Source: Candidatus Peregrinibacteria bacterium
GTDB lineage: Bacteria > Patescibacteriota > Gracilibacteria > Peribacterales > Peribacteraceae
Reading direction: 5' to 3'
Assembly (NCBI GenBank): GCA_018662075.1
Contig: JABJGX010000030.1
Location: 1-8,610 of the forward strand
DNA: 8,610 bases
The notes under the pieces were generated by a model. It did no database searches, was not told the DNA's origin, and saw only the letters and a program-made list of their open reading frames with translations. Positions 1 through 5,297 of this stretch are shown here, one piece after another; position 1 is the first letter of the stretch; each line of letters opens with the position of its first letter. A program made the translations under genes and the position numbers.

Positions 1-20
1 ATTCCAATAATCTTGCTCAT
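1..20 (-). CDS. dnaK: DnaK (Hsp70 chaperone), N-terminal start only, cut by window edge
   Basis: On the minus strand an ATG at 20-18 opens a frame reading MSKIIG up to the window edge. This matches the highly conserved DnaK N-terminus (M-x-K-I-I-G-I-D-L-G-T-T), the first strand of the ATPase domain. Six codons alone would be weak evidence. The call rests on the combination with a CIRCE operator and a near-consensus promoter reading in the same direction just upstream, which is the classic arrangement of HrcA-controlled chaperone genes. DnaK is the ATP-dependent cytosolic Hsp70 that works with DnaJ and GrpE. The leader is about 30 nt, with no Shine-Dalgarno motif before the ATG. The rest of the gene lies outside the window, so nothing can be said about its integrity. 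Confidence 0.8.
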
Positions 21-47
21 AGTAATAGATTGAAAAAAATACAAGAA

Positions 48-74
48 TTAGCACTCGGGATTATAGAGTGCTAG
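48..74. promoter_or_regulatory. CIRCE operator (HrcA repressor binding site)
   Basis: TTAGCACTC (48-56), nine spacer bases (57-65) and GAGTGCTAG (66-74) form the CIRCE inverted repeat, whose consensus is TTAGCACTC-N9-GAGTGCTAA. Only the outermost base of the right arm differs. CIRCE is bound by HrcA, which represses chaperone genes (groESL, dnaK, hrcA) until heat shock inactivates it. Here it covers the -10 box and expected transcription start of the minus-strand dnaK promoter, so bound HrcA should block dnaK. The obg -10 box lies 57 bp away on the other side, so an effect on obg is possible but less likely. Confidence 0.93.
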
Positions 75-89
75 TTATCTACTGGTCAA
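60..89 (-). promoter_or_regulatory. dnaK promoter with -10 inside CIRCE spacer
   Basis: Read on the minus strand: -35 TTGACC (89-84), 18-nt spacer, -10 TATAAT (65-60), predicted start near 53 and ATG at 20. The -10 is a perfect housekeeping sigma consensus and sits within the nine-base CIRCE spacer. This points to a vegetative promoter gated by HrcA rather than a heat-shock sigma factor. The leader is about 30 nt, is rich in T, and has no purine-rich ribosome site. Confidence 0.8.
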
Positions 90-105
90 GCTTTTACCAA
101 GAAAC

Positions 106-136
106 TTAGCAAATAGTAGCGTATTTAGGCTATAAT
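106..136 (+). promoter_or_regulatory. obg promoter
   Basis: A perfect TATAAT -10 box lies at 131-136, 22 nt before the obg ATG. The -35 is weak: the best candidate is TTAGCA (106-111) with a long 19-nt spacer. Predicted start is near 143, giving a leader of only about 16 nt with no Shine-Dalgarno motif. The -10 is well supported by sequence and position; the -35 is tentative. Confidence 0.6.
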
Positions 137-158
137 CCGGCTCGATTTACCACTTTTT

Positions 159-1463
159 ATGTTTCAAGACGAAGCTGTCATCACTGTAACTGGCGGATCT
201 GGCGGAAATGGCTGCATTTCTTGGCACCGGGAAAAATACGTACCCAGAGGCGGTCCAGATGGTGGAAATGGTGGTCGAGGAGGAAATATCTATATCAGAG
301 CTGATTCGAATACTGATACCCTTAGTGATTACCGTTCTACAAAGAACTTCAAAGCAGAGCATGGTGATGCTGGAGCTAAGAATAATCAGTACGGAAAAGC
401 AGGAGATGACTTACTCCTTATTGTTCCACCAGGAACACAAGTTAGAGAAGAAGACACTATCATCGCAGATCTTATGCATGAGGATGATGAGGTAATTATT
501 GTGCGCGGCGGCAGAGGAGGATACGGAAATACTCACTTTAAGTCTTCCACTAGGCAGCGCCCTGACTTTGCAGAAAAAGGAGAACCAGGTGAGCATAAAG
601 AATTGACCCTAGAGCTAAAGCTTGTTGCCGATGTTGGTATTATTGGATATCCGAGTGTTGGAAAGTCTACGCTGATTTCTACTATTTCAGAATCTAAGCC
701 AAAGATTGGTGATTATCCATTTACGACACTTGTTCCAAACCTTGGTGTTGTTGAAATCGACGACAGGTCGTTTGTTGTATGCGATGTTCCAGGGCTCATC
801 GAAGGAGCGTCTGAAGGAAAGGGTCTTGGTATCCAATTCCTTAAGCACATTGAACGATGCCGTGTACTGCTTCACATGCTCGATATCTCTAGGGCGTTGG
901 TCGACGGAAAGGTTGATGCACAACTGCTGATAGACGACTACAAAGCAATTCGAAAAGAACTGGTGAACTACTCCCCTGCCCTCGAAGAGAAGCAAGAAAT
1001 TGTGGTTCTTAGTAAGGCAGACCTACTTTTCGATGACATTACTCCAGTCATAGACGAGCTCAAAAAAGCAGGAATTCAGATTCACGATTCTATCTCTGCT
1101 CCGACCCATAAAAACATAGAACCACTTCTTCGAAAGCTTCTTCAAATAGTTATCGAGGAAAAGAAAGCAGACGAGCCAAAAGAAGTAAAAGAAGATGAAG
1201 AGACTCCAGTGCTTCGCCCACAAGCAACTGATGACCGAATGGGAGCGTACAAAATTGCGGTGGATGACGATGGAACTATTCGAATTACGGGTAAGAGAAT
1301 CGAGCAATTAGTCGTCATGACAGAGTTTATGTCTGTTGGTGCTGTTCTTCGGCTTCAGGACATTGTGGAGAAGATCGGCCTTAAAAAGGCTCTTAAGAAG
1401 GAAATGAAGGATGAAGAGACGAAAGTCTTCATCGGAGACATTGATGTCACAGAGCATATATAG
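159..1463 (+). CDS. obg: Obg/CgtA ribosome-associated GTPase
   Basis: 434 aa, a full-length Obg. The order is a glycine-rich Obg fold (about 1-155, many GG and GxGG turns), a GTPase domain (about 156-335) and a C-terminal OCT domain (about 362-434). GTPase motifs are G1 GYPSVGKST (163-171), switch I FTT (188-190), G3 DVPG (209-212), G4 SKAD (285-288) and G5 SISA (311-314). Obg binds the 50S subunit and links late ribosome assembly to GTP/ppGpp status. The linker at 335-350 is Lys/Glu-rich. The ATG at 159 is chosen because the conserved Obg start (MFxDEAxIxVxGGxGGxG) begins there. G4 has Ser instead of the usual Asn of NKxD, a mild oddity. The gene has its own promoter, is divergent from dnaK, and ends with TAG. 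Confidence 0.97.
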   Translation: MFQDEAVITVTGGSGGNGCISWHREKYVPRGGPDGGNGGRGGNIYIRADSNTDTLSDYRSTKNFKAEHGDAGAKNNQYGKAGDDLLLIVPPGTQVREEDTIIADLMHEDDEVIIVRGGRGGYGNTHFKSSTRQRPDFAEKGEPGEHKELTLELKLVADVGIIGYPSVGKSTLISTISESKPKIGDYPFTTLVPNLGVVEIDDRSFVVCDVPGLIEGASEGKGLGIQFLKHIERCRVLLHMLDISRALVDGKVDAQLLIDDYKAIRKELVNYSPALEEKQEIVVLSKADLLFDDITPVIDELKKAGIQIHDSISAPTHKNIEPLLRKLLQIVIEEKKADEPKEVKEDEETPVLRPQATDDRMGAYKIAVDDDGTIRITGKRIEQLVVMTEFMSVGAVLRLQDIVEKIGLKKALKKEMKDEETKVFIGDIDVTEHI

Positions 1464-1482
1464 GAGAAAATTTGCTTCTCTT
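1462..1482 (+). other. Small hairpin at the obg stop codon
   Basis: GAGAA (1464-1468) pairs with TTCTC (1476-1480) around a 7-nt loop. A G-T and an A-T pair extend it to 1462-1482, overlapping the stop codon. No T-run follows, so it is not a convincing intrinsic terminator. It could protect the 3' end or be coincidental. Confidence 0.25.
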
Positions 1483-1504
1483 GGGCCTATGAACTTGTTA
1501 TAGT
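1476..1504 (+). promoter_or_regulatory. Possible tRNA-Phe promoter
   Basis: TATAGT (1499-1504) matches the -10 consensus at five of six positions. A weak -35, TTCTCT (1476-1481), lies 17 nt upstream. Transcription from about 1511 would give a leader of about 60 nt, to be removed by RNase P at 1572. Read-through from obg is an alternative source of the tRNA, since no strong terminator separates them. Confidence 0.35.
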
Positions 1505-1549
1505 TTGTCGGCTGATTCTCCGTGGCGTCAGAACTCGTGCCACACGCTC

Positions 1550-1565
1550 TTTACATCACTGTAAA
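1550..1565. repeat. Short inverted repeat just upstream of tRNA-Phe
   Basis: TTTACA (1550-1555) and TGTAAA (1560-1565) form a perfect 6-bp inverted repeat around TCAC, ending 6 nt before the tRNA 5' end. It could be a small protein-binding site or a hairpin in the tRNA leader near the RNase P cleavage point. A weaker repeat, GTGGC/GCCAC (1522-1526 and 1539-1543), lies just before it. Function is unknown. Confidence 0.4.
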
Positions 1566-1571
1566 CATTAT

Positions 1572-1647
1572 GGCCCGGTAGCTCAGTTGGTAGAGCACTC
1601 GATTGAAGCTCGAGGTGTCACCAGTTCAAATCTGGTCTGGGCCACCA
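1572..1647 (+). tRNA. tRNA-Phe (anticodon GAA), CCA encoded
   Basis: A complete 76-nt cloverleaf. The acceptor stem is 1572-1578 with 1637-1643 (one G-T pair). The D stem is GCTC/GAGC with loop AGTTGGTA, and the anticodon stem is CTCGA/TCGAG. The loop is TTGAAGC with anticodon GAA (1605-1607), the variable loop is GTGTC, and the T stem is ACCAG/CTGGT with loop TTCAAAT. The discriminator is A and CCA is encoded at 1645-1647. GAA reads Phe codons UUU and UUC, and A73 suits PheRS. Oddity: position 37, next to the anticodon, is G, and 38 is C, where most bacterial tRNA-Phe have A37. Confidence 0.97.
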
Positions 1648-1654
1648 ATAGAAT
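1625..1654 (+). promoter_or_regulatory. Possible promoter for the MauE/DoxX-like gene, overlapping the tRNA
   Basis: TAGAAT (1649-1654) resembles a -10 box 15 nt before the ATG at 1670. TTCAAA (1625-1630), in the T arm of the tRNA gene, could serve as -35 with an 18-nt spacer. That would give an almost leaderless mRNA. Co-transcription with the tRNA followed by 3' processing is an equally good explanation. Confidence 0.25.
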
Positions 1655-1669
1655 TTTCACTCTTGAATC

Positions 1670-2284
1670 ATGACTATCTACACCTGTCCAATGCACCCAG
1701 AGGTACAGCAAGATACACCAGGAAAGTGCCCTAAATGTGGAGGAATGGATCTAGTTCCTAAGGAATCATTAAAATTAGCTGCAGATAAAAGTACGAAAGG
1801 AATTGCTCAGTACAAGCCCTTGTTCATCATTGTCGGTCTTATTGCACTTGCTTCGATTGCTAGTGCTTGGGATATACAAAGTGGTATAGCGTGGCTGAAT
1901 GCTATGTACAATTTCATGGCAGGTTTCTTTCTTGTATTTTCAGGATTTAAATTACTGGATGTAAAGGGTTTCGCTGAAGGCTATAGTCAATATGACTTAC
2001 TTGCAAAGCACTGGCATGGCTATGGATTACTCTATCCATTTATAGAGCTTGCTCTAGGACTTGGATACATACTCATTCCAACTTCTATTGCTCTGAATAT
2101 GATCACAGTAGTCTTAATGGTATTTAGTGCTGCAGGAGTATCTATTAAAATAGCCAAGAAAGAGAAATTTCAATGTGCTTGCTTAGGTACATTTATTGAT
2201 GTTCCTCTTACGTATATTACTATTATTGAAGACATTGGAATGGCCATTATGGCTGGATCAATGCTTGTAACACTCTATTTCTAG
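1670..2284 (+). CDS. Heavy-metal-binding-motif protein with MauE/DoxX-like membrane domain
   Basis: 204 aa. Residues 5-30 carry YTCPMHPEV and PGKCPKCGGMDLVP, the Cys/His motif of the short heavy-metal-binding domain often attached to copper/silver transport proteins. The usual form is CPKCGMDL; here a Gly is doubled. After a polar linker (31-48) come four to five membrane segments (about 50-66, 78-94, 118-137, 139-157, 183-202). The YPFIELALG region, the C-x-C (169/171) with CLG and the later PLTYITIIED match the MauE/DoxX-like redox-associated family. A role in thiol or metal redox at the membrane is inferred; the substrate is unknown. The gene starts 22 nt after the tRNA with no Shine-Dalgarno site and ends in tandem TAG TAA stops. 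An alternative description is simply a DoxX-like protein of unknown function. Confidence 0.85.
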   Translation: MTIYTCPMHPEVQQDTPGKCPKCGGMDLVPKESLKLAADKSTKGIAQYKPLFIIVGLIALASIASAWDIQSGIAWLNAMYNFMAGFFLVFSGFKLLDVKGFAEGYSQYDLLAKHWHGYGLLYPFIELALGLGYILIPTSIALNMITVVLMVFSAAGVSIKIAKKEKFQCACLGTFIDVPLTYITIIEDIGMAIMAGSMLVTLYF

Positions 2285-2302
2285 TAACTTCGTTATTCCT
2301 TT

Positions 2303-2473
2303 GTCCCTTTTTTCTTGATAAAAAAAGGACGAAAAAATCAAGGCAGACTGAACTCGTTCGAAGAAATAACACTAGTACTAAGCGTGCGCTCCTCAACCCC
2401 GGCGTGCCGGGGCATTCGTTGCTGTAAAATAATACTCTTAACTAATTCTTCGCCCTCAAACACAAAGTCTGCC
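2303..2473. repeat. Gene-free nested inverted-repeat element (candidate interspersed repeat or structured RNA)
   Basis: Several inverted repeats are stacked or nested here. GTCC plus six T (2303-2313) pairs with six A plus GGAC (2320-2330), with one mismatch. GGCAGACT (2342-2349) pairs with AGTCTGCC (2466-2473). CGAAGAA (2359-2365) pairs with TTCTTCG (2446-2452), nested inside the previous pair. CCCCGGC/GCCGGGG (2397-2412) forms a tight central hairpin. The only frames across it are short and low-complexity, beginning at a TTG inside the A/T hairpin. From memory, the left end (a TTGATAAAAAAAGGAC-type motif then an AATCAAGGC-type motif) resembles intergenic repeats common in Bacteroidota. That resemblance is not verified here. 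No T-run follows the stems, so a simple terminator is unlikely. Confidence 0.5.
2397..2412. repeat. Strong GC hairpin at the centre of the nested element
   Basis: CCCCGGC and GCCGGGG are a perfect 7-bp inverted repeat separated by only GT; sterically, a 6-bp stem with a 4-nt loop. It stands out in an A/T-rich intergenic stretch. On either strand it would make a very stable hairpin. It lacks a following T-tract and is therefore not a classical terminator. Confidence 0.6.
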
Positions 2474-2521
2474 ATGCCCACCCGCTTCGCTTCTTAGTAA
2501 GACGTCTTGCAGACACTGTAG

Positions 2522-2638
2522 TATGGACGAAGATCATTCAGCTTTTACATTCTTGCATAGTGACGCAGTGCTAAGTTTCCGCAGCAAACTTAGTCCAGGA
2601 GCGCACAACGCTTCACTCTTATTATTTCTTCGTTCATA
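2522..2638. other. Second nested structure, candidate structured RNA or cruciform
   Basis: TATGGACGAAGA (2522-2533) pairs with TCTTCGTTCATA (2627-2638) over 12 bp with one G-T wobble in plus-strand RNA. Inside lie the perfect 8-bp hairpin CTAAGTTT/AAACTTAG (2571-2578 and 2586-2593, loop CCGCAGC) and the small hairpin AGCG/CGCT (2600-2603 and 2609-2612). A closing stem with at least two internal hairpins is what a small multi-branched RNA would look like. A palindrome AAGACGTCTT (2499-2508) lies just upstream. I do not recognise a known RNA family, and no good promoter is obvious. Confidence 0.35.
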
Positions 2639-2660
2639 TCAGTGGCTAAGATTTTTGGTT

Positions 2661-2678
2661 ACTTTTCATCGGAAAAGT
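2661..2678 (-). other. Hairpin at the 3' end of the M20 peptidase gene
   Basis: ACTTTTC (2661-2667) and GAAAAGT (2672-2678) form a perfect 7-bp stem with a 4-nt loop, overlapping the last base of the M20 stop codon on the minus strand. No T-tract follows the stem on that strand, so termination efficiency would be low. It may instead stabilise the mRNA 3' end. Confidence 0.3.
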
Positions 2679-3757
2679 CACAAAGACAGTTGCTTAAACA
2701 ACTCTCGATACATCTCATAATGCTTTTCAAGAGAAGACAGGCTAACCCATTCATTGTCACCATGAAGCCCAGCACCTTTTGGTCCATACAAGAATGCTGG
2801 AATCCCCTTCTCTGAAAAGTATCTGGCATCTGTTCCACCATGTTCTTTTTTAAATGGAATAGGTTTGCCTATCACTTCTTCTGCGACTTTCTTAAATAAG
2901 CTAACCGTAGGATTTTCTGCAGATGTCTGCAGCGGGCTTGCGGCTAGCCGGAGTTTTAAGGTGCAGCCTTCGGGAAGAACTTTTGAAACAATGCTCATTG
3001 CTTCGTCGGAATCTTTACATAGTGATGCCGGATACCTGATGTCTACCCTCGCCATAGACTCTCCTGGTATTTGGTTTTGAGCGGTGCCACCTAGAACCAT
3101 TGTCGGTGTGACTGTTATTTGCCAGTCATCGTGCCCCCCTGTTGGGAAGTTTTCTACAATTGTGGTAATTGCTTTTGCGAGTAGGATATTTGGATTCTCT
3201 GTATCCCACGGGTACGCTCCATGACCTCCTTTCCCGTAGGCGATGAGGTCTACCCACACGACTCCTTTGTGCTCTATGACGATTCCGAGGTCATTTGAGT
3301 CTGGCGTGTACGCTGCGGGCTCAGAAAATAGGCCCTCATCAAGCAAATGTGGGATTGTCAGTCCCCCAACCTCTTCGTCTGTGGTGATCAAAATACTCAC
3401 TGGAGGCTTTTCTCCTTCGTTCGAAGCGTCTCTGTATGCCATCAAAAATGGAAGAATATTTCCCTTCATATCAGACGTCCCGCGACCGGTTGCAATGTCT
3501 CCTTCGACACGCAATTCGAACTGAGTTTCGACACCTGGAACGACATCGACGTGTGCAAAAACAAGCAGCTTAGAGTCTGCATTTGGGAGGTATATCCACG
3601 GAGATTTATCATAAACTCCTCTCTTGAGGTCAGAAAATTTTTCTGTGAAGAATGTAGTTGCTATCCAGTCCAAACACTCCTTTTTCTGAATCTCCGATTC
3701 AGCAACAGATTTGAATGATATGAACGGTTTTAAGAGTCTGATGATTTCATCCTTCAT
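2678..3757 (-). CDS. M20-family metallopeptidase (ArgE/DapE/ACY1/CPG2-type hydrolase)
   Basis: 359 aa, a normal M20 length. The catalytic set is visible: AHVDVVPG with H69 and D71, GRGTSDMKG with bridging D96, TTDEEVGG with general base E128 and metal ligand E129, probable ligand D153 in TPDSND, and GLHGDNE with H332. YGKGGHGAYP and the following stretch fit the dimerisation (lid) insert. HGGTDARYF near residue 300 is typical of the DapE/ArgE branch. Members are cytosolic two-metal enzymes that cleave amide bonds of N-acyl amino acids or small peptides. The exact substrate cannot be read from sequence; with no lysine- or arginine-biosynthesis neighbours, a peptide-scavenging role is as plausible as DapE. 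The start has no Shine-Dalgarno site, and the stop is TGA. The gene is divergent from the VanW gene. Confidence 0.93.
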   Translation of the reverse strand: MKDEIIRLLKPFISFKSVAESEIQKKECLDWIATTFFTEKFSDLKRGVYDKSPWIYLPNADSKLLVFAHVDVVPGVETQFELRVEGDIATGRGTSDMKGNILPFLMAYRDASNEGEKPPVSILITTDEEVGGLTIPHLLDEGLFSEPAAYTPDSNDLGIVIEHKGVVWVDLIAYGKGGHGAYPWDTENPNILLAKAITTIVENFPTGGHDDWQITVTPTMVLGGTAQNQIPGESMARVDIRYPASLCKDSDEAMSIVSKVLPEGCTLKLRLAASPLQTSAENPTVSLFKKVAEEVIGKPIPFKKEHGGTDARYFSEKGIPAFLYGPKGAGLHGDNEWVSLSSLEKHYEMYRELFKQLSL

Positions 3758-3766
3758 ATTGAAAGT

Positions 3767-3797
3767 ATGTTAGTATGAGTATTGATAAAAGTGTCAA
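3767..3797 (-). promoter_or_regulatory. Promoter of the M20 peptidase gene, interlocked with the VanW promoter
   Basis: On the minus strand a perfect -35 TTGACA lies at 3797-3792. The -10 is less clear: TAACAT (3772-3767, spacer 19) or TACTAA (3775-3770, spacer 16). The leader is about 5 to 15 nt without a ribosome site. The TTGACA falls entirely inside the spacer of the opposite-strand VanW promoter. Confidence 0.5.
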
Positions 3798-3810
3798 ATT
3801 GTAGTATAAT
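3782..3810 (+). promoter_or_regulatory. Strong promoter of the VanW-like gene
   Basis: TTGATA (3782-3787), exactly 17 nt of spacer, and TATAAT (3805-3810) make a near-consensus housekeeping promoter. The predicted start is near 3817, giving a leader of about 29 nt before the ATG at 3846. That leader is A/C/T-rich with no Shine-Dalgarno motif. Confidence 0.85.
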
Positions 3811-3845
3811 ACTATTACAAACAAACATTACAAAACAACACTTTC

Positions 3846-5276
3846 ATGCAACACACTAGAGAACATCATATAAAAAGTATAGCCGCCCTCACAATAGTTC
3901 TCGGACTCGTTTTCATGGGTCAATATAGTGCAGAAAGTAACCATGCATCGCTTAGTGATATTAGCTCTATGTGGCAGGGGCGAATTGGATCAACAAGAAC
4001 ATACAATATGCCATCTGCAAGCCGTGGTCATTCTCAGGAAGAGCGCATTGCTATGCGACTGCAACGTCGACTACGAAATAGCGGAACTTTATCAGCGCCA
4101 CCTCTATCAGAGCTTGTTGAAGCAGTAGAGCAGAGGCAGAGTCTACTAAGTCGTCACTTTAGAGTAGCTTTTGCAACAGAAGAGAATCCTGAGCAGACTG
4201 TTTGGGATGTATCTGCACAGAGGTATCCGCTGTGGATCCAGCCATCATTCACGTTACGTAATGCGTCATTTACGTTAAATACAACAGCAATTCAGCACAC
4301 TATGGATAGCGAAATTGTACTAGAGCTTGATGCTCCTATTCACGCTGTTCTCAAAAATATTGAATGGGCAGAATTTAGCGACAGAAAGAATGCATCACGT
4401 GCAGAGGTAGAAGGAGTTGCGAAATCTGGATATTTACCAGACGCGGACCTTGCTGCTGGTTCAATTGCAAAAGCATTTGGTTCCGACCTTGAGACTATCA
4501 CCATTCCTCTAAAAAAGATTGATGGCCGCGTCGTCAATATGACAGGTGAAGATATGGGAGAGCTTGTCCTCTGGGGACAGGGTCGGTCTGACTACACAGG
4601 TTCTACATACGCTCGTAAAATGAATGTTCAAAAAGCATTAAATCAACATGTTCTCAATACTGTCGTTCGTCCTGGTGAGCAGTACTCGTTCAACTCAACA
4701 CTTGATGGACCCGTAAGCCAGGGAAATGGATGGCACATGGCGAAGGTAATTTTCAATGGTGGTGACCTTGAATATGCACCCGGCGGAGGAATCTGTCAGG
4801 CGTCTACTACTGTCTATAGAGCAATTGTAAATGCTGGGTTCCCTGTAGAAGAGAGGCGGGCACACAGCTTGTTTGTGAGCTATTACGAAAAACACGGCAT
4901 TGGTATCGACGCCACTATCTACCCAGGCTCACAAGATCTTGTCTTTACAAACGACACTGGAAATCCCCTTCTTATTCAGTCGTACAATGACGGAATGGAG
5001 GCCTTTGTAAACATCTTTGGAACACCTGATGGACGAACAGTAGAACTTACTGGTCCACACTTTGCAGCGAATGCGCCTGATGACTACCGGTATAAGGGCC
5101 GCAATCTTAAACCTACGGAAATCGTTTGGGACAACAAGGTTTCGTACTTAGATGGTACTGTTCGGACTGAACAAATCGGATCTCGATACAAAACACTTCC
5201 GCAGTACTTAGCGAAAAAGTACTTACCGAATGCAGTGGTACATGCATCAGCTCCACTTGCTAGCACTTTAGAGTAG
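3846..5276 (+). CDS. VanW-family exported protein
   Basis: 476 aa. An uncleaved anchor or signal segment lies at about 11-27 after a basic N-terminus. Residues about 60-245 form a variable N-terminal region with a charged, probably helical stretch at 62-104. The VanW domain spans about 246-400: NTVVRPGEQYSFNS (271-284), APGGGICQASTTVY (311-324), R-x-H around 338-340, YYEKHGIGIDATIYPG (346-361) and DLVF. C317 and H340 lie in the family's conserved core. VanW proteins occur beside glycopeptide-resistance genes and widely in Gram-positive and CPR bacteria; their biochemical role is unsettled, with a link to peptidoglycan or surface structure. I see no G5 domain. The gene has a strong promoter and probably shares its transcript with the small secreted protein 21 nt downstream. 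This is not evidence of vancomycin resistance. Confidence 0.93.
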   Translation: MQHTREHHIKSIAALTIVLGLVFMGQYSAESNHASLSDISSMWQGRIGSTRTYNMPSASRGHSQEERIAMRLQRRLRNSGTLSAPPLSELVEAVEQRQSLLSRHFRVAFATEENPEQTVWDVSAQRYPLWIQPSFTLRNASFTLNTTAIQHTMDSEIVLELDAPIHAVLKNIEWAEFSDRKNASRAEVEGVAKSGYLPDADLAAGSIAKAFGSDLETITIPLKKIDGRVVNMTGEDMGELVLWGQGRSDYTGSTYARKMNVQKALNQHVLNTVVRPGEQYSFNSTLDGPVSQGNGWHMAKVIFNGGDLEYAPGGGICQASTTVYRAIVNAGFPVEERRAHSLFVSYYEKHGIGIDATIYPGSQDLVFTNDTGNPLLIQSYNDGMEAFVNIFGTPDGRTVELTGPHFAANAPDDYRYKGRNLKPTEIVWDNKVSYLDGTVRTEQIGSRYKTLPQYLAKKYLPNAVVHASAPLASTLE

Positions 5277-5297
5277 TCTCCTGTAAAGTTTCGGGTG

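Noticed and set aside
2303..2330. Intrinsic terminator for the MauE/DoxX-like gene
   Set aside because: The hairpin is mostly A-T pairs with a mismatch, and it is followed by an A-rich rather than T-rich tract on the plus strand.
2315..2497. 60-codon plus-strand frame from TTG
   Set aside because: Its start lies inside an A/T hairpin and it runs across several inverted repeats. Its composition is not protein-like, and similar frames arise from intergenic repeats.
2523..2720. 65-codon plus-strand frame
   Set aside because: It starts in the outer stem of the nested structure and ends inside the M20 peptidase gene on the other strand. It shows no recognisable motif.
3846..5276. Vancomycin-resistance locus
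   Set aside because: VanW-family proteins are widespread without resistance, and no vanA/B, vanH, vanX or VanRS-like genes are present.
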